Source: Cycas panzhihuaensis | Taxonomy: Eukaryota > Cycadophyta | Assembly: GCA_023213395.1 (NCBI GenBank) | Contig: CM041465.1 | Coordinates: forward strand, 58,659,741-58,723,740 | DNA length: 64,000 nucleotides | Direction of reading: 5' to 3' | Part shown: one piece after another, positions 11,547 to 20,689 of the stretch | Position numbering within the stretch: position 1 is the first letter of the stretch | How the letters are laid out: every line of letters begins with the position of its first letter | The notes under the pieces: generated by a model | What the model saw: only the letters and a program-made list of their open reading frames with translations | Database searches by the model: none | Told to the model about the DNA's origin: nothing | Position numbers and translations under genes: made by a program

Positions 11547-11875
11547 AAAACACCAAATAAATAGATAGGATGCTAGGATCATTTATGCACATAATAGGCT
11601 CAAATAAAATAAGCACATGGGATAATAGATTTGATGTGGGAAACCCTTTTAGGAAAAACCCACCATAGAATTATAATATCATATTTTTACAAATCTGTCA
11701 TAATATTACAATGAACTTGGATCCTTATTTATAGATCCATAAGTGCCTCAAAGAATTACATATGAGTTACATCCATCAACCCAATATTGTATCATATTTT
11801 TAGATCATAATATTTATACAATATGTTCACCATATTTATATTAGTCAGATAAGTGGATATAATGCCACTCTAATA
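11547..11875 (-). repeat. 3' LTR of outer copia element
   Basis: Aligns end to end with 18850-19184. The first six bases (TGTTAG) seem lost by slippage between the CTTAG target repeat and the TTAG of the LTR start. It ends TAATA where CA is expected. It contains the GTGGGAAACCC...GGAAAAACCCACC motif shared with other LTRs here. Confidence 0.8.
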
Positions 11876-11888
11876 TCCCCTTTTAATA
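11876..11888 (-). other. Polypurine tract of outer copia element
   Basis: TCCCCTTTTAATA on the plus strand, i.e. a purine tract on the minus strand abutting the 3' LTR; it primes plus-strand DNA synthesis in LTR elements. Confidence 0.65.
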
Positions 11889-11949
11889 TAAATATAGAGT
11901 CTTGAAATTTTCCTAAGAATTAGTCTATCTCTTTATCATTATTAATAGA

Positions 11950-13015
11950 TCCCCCCTCAAGGATAACCTTTCTAACTCCCAAATTTACACAAACCTTAAT
12001 GAAGTAATCTTTATAAGAGTTTTCGTGAACACATCTTCAAGTTGATCTTCACTTGGATAAATCTCAACCTACATCTTCCCTAATTTGATCTTCTCTCAGA
12101 TGTAATGGTGTTATGCCTTATATGTACGTGATTCTTTAAAAATATTTCCAACAATACCTACAACCATATAGCTCTCTCTTGCACTAACACTTAGTCCATG
12201 ATACTCAGAATGTTTCCTTGACTAAACCAAGAGGTTGAGCTACTTAAACCATGTAGATCTCATCTTTAAGTCTTTGTTAAAGAATGTTGACATCTGATTC
12301 ATTTGATGTGACTCCCAACTATCTGTAGCTACCAAAGTAAGGATAAATTAGATCGATAACATCATAGAGACTGGTACAAATATCCCTTCATAACTGATTC
12401 CTTCTTCTTATTTGATATCATATGCATCAAGTCTTGTTAACCTGCAATTGACTAGGTTCTTGAGGGAGGTAAGGGAACCAAATCTTACATATCACTACTC
12501 CTCCATTGTAGTTCTCCATCATAAATTTTCTTTCACTGGAATCATTAGTGTCTATTATAAGTTTAATTAGAATGTTGATCCTCATTCTCCAATCATCCTT
12601 TAGATCTTTAACTATCACATTGGAGTCCTTAATGATCCTCTTAGCCTACAATGGAACACAGGGTTGCAATACACACCTCTTCTTATAGTAGCTCCTTATC
12701 ATTGCTACCACTATGTCTTGTTTCCATCTCAAACATAATGTTAGACATACAAACCTCTATACCTATTGAATCACAACTCAAAAAGGAAAGAAATGAAGAA
12801 TAAAACCTATTTTCAAATGACACCTCAACATGATAAATCATTAACTCATCCAAGTCGACATCTAGACTAATCATAACACTCTTCCCTATATAAATCATAT
12901 AATTTATAAGCTTTATTTCAAAAAACCCTACATAAATATACTTCAAACTCTTATGATCCCACTACTATAATCTTTATCTAAGATGTGTATAATCAATACA
13001 CCAAAATAACTAATG
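11950..13015 (-). pseudogene. pol: Outer copia integrase C-terminus, RT start and RNase H remnants
   Basis: Minus-strand reading order. From 13015 to about 12700: integrase C-terminal block with WDHKSLKYIYVGFFE and an IGKSVMISLDVDLDE match, the 'kCiFvGYs...k.YkLyd' module. From 12640 to about 12430: linker and RT N-terminus, where a frameshift splits the expected 'W..am..E...' from the SLKNLVNCRLT piece. From about 12400 to 12250: a YEGIFVPVSMMLSI stretch corresponding to 'YEETFSPVAKMTSIR'. Then, after a deletion of most of RT, RNase H C-terminus traces run to 11950. A similar integrase-linker arrangement is seen at 59340-59900. Stops, frameshifts and the deletion make it non-functional. Confidence 0.7.
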
Positions 13016-13020
13016 GAAGG
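13016..13020. repeat. Target-site duplication GAAGG, left copy
   Basis: Identical to 16513-16517 on the other side of the inner copia element, and located inside the outer element's integrase. Confidence 0.85.
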
Positions 13021-13375
13021 TGTTCAAGAACATAAAGACATACATATGTTCTCATGCGCAGGATCTTTTACTATATATAGCAAGCACAATATAAAATATA
13101 CACAGAAGATAGGCATAGAACACAGGATATATGTGGGAAACCCTTTCGGGAAAAAACCCACCACAAAAGGATCCTCAAGGGATCATTGATTATTACACAA
13201 TGAACTTGGATGATGAATATACAAGGCCTCAAGGCTTTTATACTCTCCAAGAGGTGCCACCCGATTAGGGTTGTGACCCACTAAATAAGTCACACTTTTT
13301 CGCTCATACCTTTTCACATAATTAAACCACATTAACATTAATTAAGTGGCTTAATAATTAACTGCCATGCTAACA
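13021..13375 (-). repeat. 3' LTR of inner copia element
   Basis: 355 bp, plus-strand view TGTTCAAG...GCTAACA. Same length as 16158-16512 and differing at roughly 15-20 positions by eye. Contains GTGGGAAACCCTTTCGGG and AAAACCCACCAC, an inverted-repeat motif that recurs in other LTRs of the window. Confidence 0.9.
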
Positions 13376-13398
13376 TCCCCTTTTAATGTGAATGTGGG
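13376..13398 (-). other. Polypurine tract of inner copia element
   Basis: The minus strand reads CATTAAAAGGGGA immediately before the LTR start TGTTAGCATGG. Confidence 0.7.
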
Positions 13399-13567
13399 GA
13401 ATCTGCAACATGCAGCAGTTAAGTTATCACGAAGGCTGGGACTATCCTGCAGCTTCTTTATCCTTGTTGATACATCCCCCCTCAAGGATAACATCGGTGA
13501 GTCCTAATCCGGTACACATCTTCATGAAATGGTCTTTAGTGAGAGGCTTGGTAAACATGTCTACAAG

Positions 13568-14320
13568 TTATAATTCACTCGGACAATAGTTGACTTGCAG
13601 TTTCCCTGACTTGATCAGCTCACGAATGTAATGGTGCTGAATCTCAATATGCTTTGTATGCACATGAAACTCTGGATTCTTCGACAGACGAATGGTACTC
13701 TGATTATCAACAAAGAGAATCAAATGTCCATTGGAAACGCCAAGAAATTCCAAGAGACCTTGCGACCATACTGCTTGTTTCACACCAGCACTGAGTCCTT
13801 GATATTCTGCTTCTATAGAAGATAGCGCCACTGTCTGTTGCTTCTTCGACTGCCACGAAATAAATCCATTGCCAATACTAAACAAGTATCCAGCAGTGGA
13901 CTTTTGATCATCGGAATCTCCTCCCTAATCAGCATCCATATAGCCATGCAACATGATCTTCTCACCTCTGTGGTATTTAAGACCAAAATTGATTGTCCCC
14001 TTTAGATATTTTAAAATCTGTTTTGCTACCACCAAATGAGGCTCCTGTGGATTCTGCATATAGCGGGAAACCAATCCAACATCGTAGGTGATATCTGGCC
14101 TGGTATGAGTCAAATAAATGAGACTCCCTACCAACTGACGATACGTTGTACCATCTACAGAAGGTTTGGCTATATCCTTCTGCAATCTTGGGGCTTTGAC
14201 ACATGGTGTTGCAACAGGTTTATAGTGCTGCATTCCAAATCTCTCCAATAAGTTCTTCACATACTCAGATTATAACAACATGATCTTATCTTCTATCTGC
14301 CTGATCTGGATGCCCATGAA
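13568..14320 (-). pseudogene. pol: Inner copia RT C-terminus and RNase H
   Basis: Two long minus-strand frames. 14260-13925 (111 codons) carries the RT tail: KNLLERFGMQHYKPVATP, the TYRQLVGSLIYLTHTRPDITY block, SRYMQNP, and AAKQILKYLKGT-like VAKQILKYLKGT. 13885-13568 carries RNase H: SWQSKKQQTVALSSIEAEY, FVDNQSTIRLSKNPEFHVHTK, IEIQHHYIRELI. A TAG at about 13924 separates them (expected Trp after DAD). RNase H keeps the D and E positions visible in SSIEAEY and VDNQS. The RT palm with the YxDD box is absent because of the upstream deletion. Better preserved than all other copia pol regions in the window except short stretches. Confidence 0.88.
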
Positions 14321-14757
14321 AATAGGAGCGCATCATCGATCGAATTTTGCTTTAACTCTTCTAACTTGTTCTTCAAGTCAGTTATCTTGTTCAGGTAGGA
14401 GCTGATGTTGTTCTCATCTTTGACTTTTCAATTGAGTAGTTCCAACATCAGAGCAAGATGCCTATTCGTCTTCTTCTTCTCAAAAGTGTCACACAACTTC
14501 ATCCAAATCTTGGTTGGGTCATCTAGATTGTGAGCAAGGGCTCTCTGGTCTGGTGCTAGTGAAAGTTTCAGTAGCCCAATGGCCATAAATTGCTTCTCTT
14601 TAAGTCTAATTCGCTCCTTATAGTCAAGTGGGACTAACTCAAGTTTCGCCTTGGTGATTCCCCATAGTTGGTTCACCATTAGAATTAGCTCCATGTTAGC
14701 CTTCCATTCATTGAAGTTGTTACCATTAAAGATAACCTTTGGTATAAGCTTCTCCAT
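14320..14757 (-). pseudogene. gag: Inner copia gag N-terminus, fused to RT by deletion
   Basis: ATG at 14757-14755 starts MEKLIPKVIFNGNNFNEWK, a copia gag start; a 13-codon extension to 14796 is open but lacks support. Clean through LWGITKAKLELVPLDYKERI and the LDDPTKIWMKLCDTFEKKK block (UBN2 family, capsid) to a TGA near 14427, then readable through SYLNKITDLKNKLEELK to SIDDALLF at about 14325. The following bases belong to RT in another frame (FMGIQIRQIEDKIMLL). Breakpoint within about 14312-14325. So the gag C-terminus with the zinc knuckle, protease, integrase and most of RT are deleted. The same gag type recurs at 57415. Confidence 0.85.
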
Positions 14758-16145
14758 CTTGAATATCTGGCTACAAAATAAAGTACACAACACCAAACTG
14801 ATGTATTAAGGATGAAAATGCACCCTTGTGACCTTCCTTTGCTTCACGAGCACACTTCCAAGAGATCCTAACACAGATTATGCTCACGTCACTTGAGCCA
14901 CTGACTATAATTCTTCCCTTTTCTGTCAACAAACGTCCTTAGGTGGTCATTAAACGTCATACCTGACACTCCAAATGACCAAAAAATGCTCATTTTAGTA
15001 CAAAGAAGGTACCACAAGATGACGGTGCACGGTCACAAGTCTCAAATACACACATAACACCTTGATCCATGCTTGAAATGGGTCAACAACGCTTTAATAC
15101 TCCAAGTATTATCTTTAAATATCAACAAAAGTTCATATTTGAATAGTGTAAAGGGTCACTTTTTATATTTTCACTTTGAGGGGAATATGCCAAAAGGTAT
15201 ATTCCCAAAAAAGTGTGACTTTTGTGAACAACCGCCTCTTATCACTTACTCCACGTGCCTTAAATCAGCAACCAAATAGATTTAAACTATGCTAAGGTCT
15301 AAATTTAGCACTAAATCAACCAAAATACATGTTGAGAAGTCGCACGGGATGGAGAGAGAGGACGCGACTATTTAAGGACAGCGGTTGGTTATCATGTCAA
15401 CCTAGCTATTTGAACGGGTGATTCACGACCTGAATGCAGTCCCGCCATCCTCAGAATGAGCCCAGCTAGGGAGAAACATGCCTAGCCAAAAAGAAAAGAC
15501 GCCAAACCACACTTCAAACATGCCCAACACAGTAGAAAGGCGCCCAACCAGCATAATCTGTACTTTGGCTTTGTATATCTTTGTTGTTTTTAGGCTATAC
15601 AGTGCTTATTTTATGTATACAAGTCTCCAAAATAACCCAGCAATGTCTTAACACACAGGTATGGTCTCAATACAGTGAATTCACCCAAGGAGAGGGGTCA
15701 CAAAAGCATAACAACTCAAAAAATATGAAGATCTACTAGATACAACACCTAAACCAAGTGTAGTAGGTTGAAAACGATCCAAAAAAGGCTCCAATCTCTC
15801 CCTTATACAGACTTGTAGGTATATGACTCCAGAAAGTGCTCTTTCCTTATGCGTTTTATTGTGTTTTGATCAACTTACTTGTATACAAAGAAGGTTGTCC
15901 TCAAAGTCACCAAGTCACCAATAGAATAAGTTCTGCATGCCTAAATATTGACTTCGATAACTCTTACACTTTGTTGAATAGTGATCTCCACTACTCCAAC
16001 AACCACTAATTTTCTATGCCTGCTTCTGCATGATGCTGGAGTTGATGGACCCTCAAGATTCGTCTTGGGTCAGACGGCATCACCCGGCAACCAACGATCC
16101 AATCTCCCTGCTCACCGTTAAGCTTTAGCTGTGCAGGACCCTATC
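14758..16145 (-). other. Leader region of inner copia element
   Basis: About 1.4 kb between the primer site and gag ATG, somewhat richer in G+C than the surroundings. Short frames (for example plus 15073-15279) have no family resemblance. Unusually long for a copia leader, and about 40 percent of the element's length. It may hold packaging signals, but none can be defined here. Confidence 0.55.
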
Positions 16146-16157
16146 GCTCTGATACCA
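16146..16157 (-). other. Primer-binding site, initiator tRNA-Met
   Basis: GCTCTGATACCA on the plus strand is the exact complement of TGGTATCAGAGC and touches the LTR without spacer. A perfect plant initiator-Met site, consistent with a younger element. Confidence 0.9.
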
Positions 16158-16512
16158 TGTTTGAGAACATAAAGACATACATATGTTCTCATATGCAGGA
16201 TCTTTTACCATACACAGCAAGCACAATATAAAATATACACAGAAGATAGGCATAAAACATAGGATATACGTGGGAAACCCTTTCCGAAAAAAACCCACCA
16301 CAAAAGGATCCTTAAGGGATCATTGATTATTACACAATAAACTTGGATGATGAATATACAAGGCCTCAAGGCTTTTATACTCTCCAAGAGGTGCCACCCG
16401 ATTAGGGTTGTGACCCTCTGAATAAGTCACACTTTTTTGCTCACACCTTTTCACATAATTAAACCACATTAACGTTAATTAAGTGGCTTAATAATTAACT
16501 GCCATGCTAACA
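16158..16512 (-). repeat. 5' LTR of inner copia element
   Basis: 355 bp, TGTTTGAG...GCTAACA in plus-strand view, followed by the target duplication GAAGG (16513-16517). Confidence 0.9.
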
Positions 16513-16930
16513 GAAGGTTTTTAATCAATCTAACATGCATCAAGGGTAGTTCTATGAATAACCTTAGAGAGAGCCCTATTAAACAATTGTTCCAATAACT
16601 TCTACCTAAATGCATAGGAGGTAAAACCTTACTATATACCATACACCTCCACATCTATATCATGGTACCATTCTTCATCTTATAACACAATCTTATGTGG
16701 GGTACATAGGACAAACAACTCTCATTTTATATCATGATCAAGGAAGAACTAATTTTAAGGCATTCACATCATACATCTTCCCATTATCACTTTAATTTCA
16801 TTACAAACATGCTATTGAATCTACATCAGACTTGTTCATATATGCATTAATGTTGAAACAACATCTGAAAGGATATATACCATTATACAACCATCCGTTC
16901 AACCACCCAAAGTATAATGGTCCACTATAA
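16513..16930 (-). pseudogene. pol: Outer copia integrase core remnant
   Basis: From about 16930 to 16513 the minus strand reads as the second half of a copia integrase core. A HDIKxELFVLCTPH stretch corresponds to 'HGIkrq..vpYTPqQNGv', then DEEWYHDIDVEVYGI to 'ERkNRTimEmaRsm', then a PPMHLGRSYWN stretch to 'lP..fWaEAi.tA.yl.NR'. Integrase inserts the cDNA into the nuclear genome. The reading continues across the inner element to 13015, which confirms that the inner element split a contiguous domain. Several stops. Confidence 0.65.
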
Positions 16931-18835
16931 ACTAATAAACACTTACATAAACATGCCAATAAATTTTAATTTTGAACCACTTCACCTCACACATCTAATG
17001 TAAAAACACTGATGTATATGAATAAAAAAACACCACTTTATAATAAATAAACCATACTTTTTAATAATATATGTAATGATCCATTACCACACAATATCAT
17101 TTGCTCACCCTATAATTTAGTATCTCCATAACATGCCCCTTTTATCAATTAATGAATATGCACTGATGCTAATAGTTCACCTATTAATCATGCCCTCTTA
17201 TCAATTGATGAACACCACTAACATTGATAATACATGCCTAATTCACTCTCTCATATAATCACATGTAGTAAGAGTATATCATCACTTTATATCATCATCA
17301 TATCACTACCTTATTCATGCCTCATATCAATCAGTGATAACTACATTATCATTAATATCACACACCCAATAATCATGCCCTCTTATCAATCAATGAAAAA
17401 GCCACTAACATTGATAATTCACTAATAAATTCATGCATACATCATTACCAAACATGCCCCTTTTATTAATGAAAAATGAATTGAGAAACCACCTTTTTAT
17501 ACAATGAACACTAATATATTCAATGAAGAAATCCCACACTATGTCATATGCCATAGATATATATCAACCTTCTCAAAATATCATATCAATGATCTCAACA
17601 AAGAAAGGGCACCTTAATACATAAAGATCTCTTAAAAAATAATTAAATCACCTTAATATGACTTTGATAAAGAAAAGGGTGTTAATATTTATTTGATATA
17701 TATCAAAGTGAAAAAAAAAAAATCAATCAACAACTTCATATATATAATGAGGGTGACTTTACACATATATCAAAAGGTAATGCTAATTAGAATACACCAA
17801 AATATCAATGATGACATTAATATAATGTCACAGGCAAGTTTACAAATCAAACACAGGCGATGCACAAGCGACTAAATTGATGAATATTAATGTAATTTTA
17901 TAAACATGACTTGATCAAAATTAAACATAGGCAATTATTATATTGATGGGTGACTTAAGTATTTTATGAATGGTGAGATGAAATATATCATTCAGGTGAT
18001 TTAAAATATGAATGTAATACCTTTGTTTTAGTTGGATCTATAACTCTTCTGTTCACATAGTAATATCCGCATAAAGATGTAATAGATGTATCTTAACTTT
18101 ATACAGTATATATGTCTCGCATGATCTTTGTATTATGAACCTTCATAACTATAAAACCTATTCGTGTAGTTACATACATCTATGACTGTGATGAACCAGG
18201 GACCATAAAGTTGTATATAAACTCGAAGGGTATCATTTCAACCTTTGTGATATATCCACACACTAGTTGTATGCAATGCAGATACACTATAATTATTTGC
18301 TTTTTCCTATATGTTTTAAGACTATCACATCTCTAACAACCTATGCCTTTATACTAGGCTCATATAGCCTCACATTCTTAGATTGGACCATGCATGTAAA
18401 GGCATCTCTCTATAAGAGAATGACTCTCCTCACGACCTTTACTACGGTAGGTAAATACTTCTTATTCATTACAAACTTATTAGCAACATAAATAAGTAGA
18501 TTTGACGCCTTCTTGAATTCAAAATAGACATCAATAACTAATAATTGAGTAACCAAGGGCTGCACATTTAGAAATAAAAGGCATCAACATTTACTTCACA
18601 CCTAGACACCTGCATAAAATAAAATAGTCATATACACTCCTCTACACACCTTCAAAAACCAATAAATCTTTATAAAATAGATAATAGAAGGCACCAGGAA
18701 TCTACACAATTATTACACCTTTGTAGATGTTCTTTTAGTTATTATATAAGTTGGTCCTCAAGGACTAAGCCAGTATTACCTGGTAACCAATGATCAAACA
18801 ATCTACCCAACATTTGCTTACTTATACATGATTGT
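16931..18835 (-). other. Outer copia leader and eroded gag/protease region
   Basis: Should contain gag, protease and the integrase N-terminus plus leader, but no domain is readable. It is AT-rich with a degenerate tandem repeat at 17125-17480. A plus-strand frame 18267-18491 (74 codons) is antisense and unsupported. Either these genes are deleted or they are decayed past recognition by eye. Confidence 0.45.
17125..17480. repeat. Degenerate tandem repeat, units of ~55-75 bp
   Basis: At least five units start with CATGCC(C)TCTTATCAAT or a variant (near 17125, 17188, 17311, 17371, 17452). Each contains AATGAA/GATGAA and CACTAACATTGATAAT-like blocks. Units vary in length and identity. Located in the outer copia leader/gag region. 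Confidence 0.6.
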
Positions 18836-18849
18836 CTACTTTGATACCA
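18836..18849 (-). other. Primer-binding site of outer copia element
   Basis: Minus strand reads TGGTATCAAAGTAG beside the LTR; one change from the initiator tRNA-Met core. Confidence 0.75.
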
Positions 18850-19184
18850 TGTTAGAAAATACCAAATAATATAGGCAGGATGTTAAGATCTTTTATGTGT
18901 ATAATATACATGAATAAAACAAGCACACATGGATAACATATTTAATGTGTTAAATCCTTTTGGGAAAAACCACCAAAAAATATATAATTATATTTTGACA
19001 ACTCTACCATAATATTAAGACAGACTTATATGATTATTTATAGATCCATAAGTTCCTCAAATAATTACATATGAGTTACATTCATTAGCCCAATATTACA
19101 TCACATTATTACATCATAGTATTCATACAATATGTTCACCATATTTACATTAGTCAGGTAAGTGGATATAATACCACTCTAACA
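18850..19184 (-). repeat. 5' LTR of outer copia element
   Basis: 335 bp, plus-strand view TGTTAGAAAATACC...CTCTAACA, followed by CTTAG, the target duplication. Matches 11547-11875 along its length. Confidence 0.85.
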
Positions 19185-19189
19185 CTTAG

Positions 19190-19640
19190 GATGTAGAAAA
19201 ATTCATTTTTAGAGAACATGTTTGGAAGCTACAAATAATACTCAAAGCATGTCCTCATCCATGAGCTTTGGGAAACATTACAAAATTTAAGAAAATTTTT
19301 AAGTGGGGAGAAAGCATTATTGATTTTGAGTAAAAATTCAAAATTTAGCATAACAAATGAGGATCTTCTACCCTTTGGCAACCCATAGGTGACATATGAC
19401 AAACCTTAATAGGATTTATACATGAAAAATATGAGAATATAATAAAAATAAACAAACTATTTTAAGCCTTTCAAAACTAAATTTATTATAACATAGGAAG
19501 ATATTTTTTTACAATGGAGTTTAAGATATTTATGTATGACAAAACTTAAGAAACAAACTTAACATCATATAAAATTGACTTAATATAATAATTAATAATT
19601 AATTATTATTTAATCTTAAAGGTTTATGATAAACTCTATC
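19190..19640. other. Unassigned flank of the nested copia pair
   Basis: Continues the sequence interrupted at 11541. Plus-strand reading includes a fairly open stretch at about 19230-19400 that I could not assign. AT-rich, ending in an ATTAATTAATTATTATTTAAT run near 19590-19615. Confidence 0.35.
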
Positions 19641-19941
19641 CTGTTAAGATGTTTTTTCTTTAAAGAATTTACTTTGCGATATAAGGTATCTCTCTAGAAT
19701 ATGACCTAGTTCCCATACAATATTTTTTATAGGCAATTATTTCCACTTGAATAGTACTCCTTAATAATATTTAAATATAGTGTCTTTTCATGGATCCTTA
19801 AAATGGGCTCTAGAATAAGTGTTAGTTTTCCTTCCTCTTGTAATATTAAAAGTTTAATTTGAAGGGGAATGTGGTCCCTTGATTTTTTTTTTATAAATAA
19901 AATAAGAAATATAAAATATATTATGTATTTTGTCCAAATTA
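19640..19941 (-). pseudogene. pol: Chromovirus integrase C-terminus and chromodomain remnant
   Basis: Minus-strand reading just below the copia insertion gives KIHNIFYIS, matching the 'kIHpVFHVS.Lkk' motif at the end of Ty3/gypsy integrases. It is followed by a PLQIKLLILQEEGKL stretch and an ILEPILRIHEKTLYLNIIKEY stretch, corresponding to the chromodomain start '...iLerRe..lrnr.ikEYLvKWk.lP...aTWE', with LPIKNIVWE readable next. Chromodomains direct integration toward marked chromatin. The frame is continuous with 24959 when the copia element at 19947-24953 and one target copy are removed (AYILVLLNLDKIHNIFYIS), strong evidence for one interrupted gene. Old; several stops. Confidence 0.75.
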
Positions 19942-19946
19942 AGGAG

Positions 19947-20359
19947 TGAAGAGAAAATATAACTGTAAAAGAAATGTGATAACAAAATGTTAAACCATAA
20001 AAAAACTCTAAACCATATAAAAAATAAATAGCATAAATAAACCAAGCACTCAATAAGGAACACTAGGAGATTTAGGTCTAAGTATAGACCTTTTATTAAT
20101 CTAAGCAACAACTAAAGAATTACAAAGATGAATAAATCCCACCTCTTCTCATCAACACATCAAAGACTCATCCACAACCATATTATATATATTATTATAT
20201 AATAATATATAGACACAACTTTGCAAGATACTACCTTGTAGTTTTACAATATAATAGGCGTAAACCATGTGTTGACAAAGACCCCCATAAGACATAAAGG
20301 GGCTTGGGTATAATGCCTATACCCATGTAACACTTGTAAAGTGTTCAACATATCCAACA
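19947..20359 (-). repeat. 3' LTR of the 20-25 kb copia element
   Basis: Plus-strand view TGAAGAGAAAA...CATATCCAACA. Relative to the 5' LTR it lacks about 85 bp of GC-rich sequence and has a short A-rich duplication near 19985-20010. Confidence 0.8.
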
Positions 20360-20372
20360 ATCTCCCACTTGT
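20360..20372 (-). other. Polypurine tract of the 20-25 kb copia element
   Basis: ATCTCCCACTTG on the plus strand; on the minus strand CAAGTGGGAGAT, immediately followed by the LTR start TGTTGGATATG. Confidence 0.75.
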
Positions 20373-20689
20373 TGAACACTTTACAAGAAACCTGCATACA
20401 CAACTACTTAATGCCAAAATCATAAATGCCCATTATATTTCTACACCATCTAAATTTTTCTATGTTAATAATCTCAGTCAATGAGTCTGTAATGTTCTCC
20501 TGTATAACATTCTTCTACAAATCCACCTTATGATCTTAAACTATTTCTCTCACAAAATGGACCTATACATTAATATACTTTGACCGAGCATGAAAAATGA
20601 GGTTACTAGGTAGATTGTACTTTGACGATCATAATCTATTCTCACAACATCCTATTTAAAGCCAATATTTGTGTATAATCTCTGTAAAA

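Larger units (their letters stand above)
13021..16512 (-). mobile_element. Inner Ty1/copia element, gag-RT deletion derivative
   Basis: A structurally complete LTR unit of about 3.5 kb on the minus strand: two 355-bp LTRs (13021-13375, 16158-16512), primer site at 16146-16157 directly inside the 5' LTR, polypurine tract inside the 3' LTR, and a perfect 5-bp TSD (GAAGG). The interior has a leader of about 1.4 kb, gag N-terminus (14757 to about 14320), then a direct jump to the C-terminal end of RT and to RNase H (14320-13568). Protease, integrase and the RT catalytic core are missing. Both LTRs keep TG...CA ends and differ at few positions, so insertion is relatively recent. Mobility would have needed proteins from a full-length relative. 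Confidence 0.9.
11547..19184 (-). mobile_element. Ty1/copia element, split by a second copia insertion
   Basis: A minus-strand element bounded by LTRs at 11547-11875 and 18850-19184. The 5-bp repeat CTTAG lies immediately outside both ends (11542-11546 and 19185-19189). Primer-binding site at 18836-18849; polypurine tract complement at 11876-11888. The interior keeps integrase, RT and RNase H traces on the minus strand, with 13016-16512 interrupted by the inner copia. In minus-strand order, integrase core pieces at 16930-16513 continue at 13015, so the inner element landed in integrase. Much of RT is deleted near 12250. LTRs differ at many sites, so it is old. It belongs to the same lineage as the inner element: its RNase H end matches the inner element at nucleotide level. 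Confidence 0.85.

Noticed and set aside
13392-14251. Plus-strand frames at 13392-13589, 13631-13825 and 14036-14251
   Set aside because: Antisense shadows of the well-supported minus-strand copia RNase H and RT.
16146-16157. tRNA-Met-like sequence (also at 33665, 39234, 42188, 47850)
   Set aside because: Only the 12-15 nt complementary to a tRNA 3' end are present, each next to an LTR: primer-binding sites, not tRNA genes.
16205-16387. Minus-strand 60-codon frame in the inner copia 5' LTR
   Set aside because: Lies wholly within an LTR and ends in its promoter half; no protein family resemblance.
19854-20111. Hydrophobic minus-strand frame resembling a membrane protein
   Set aside because: It straddles the junction between the copia 3' LTR and the chromovirus; the hydrophobicity comes from T-rich DNA.
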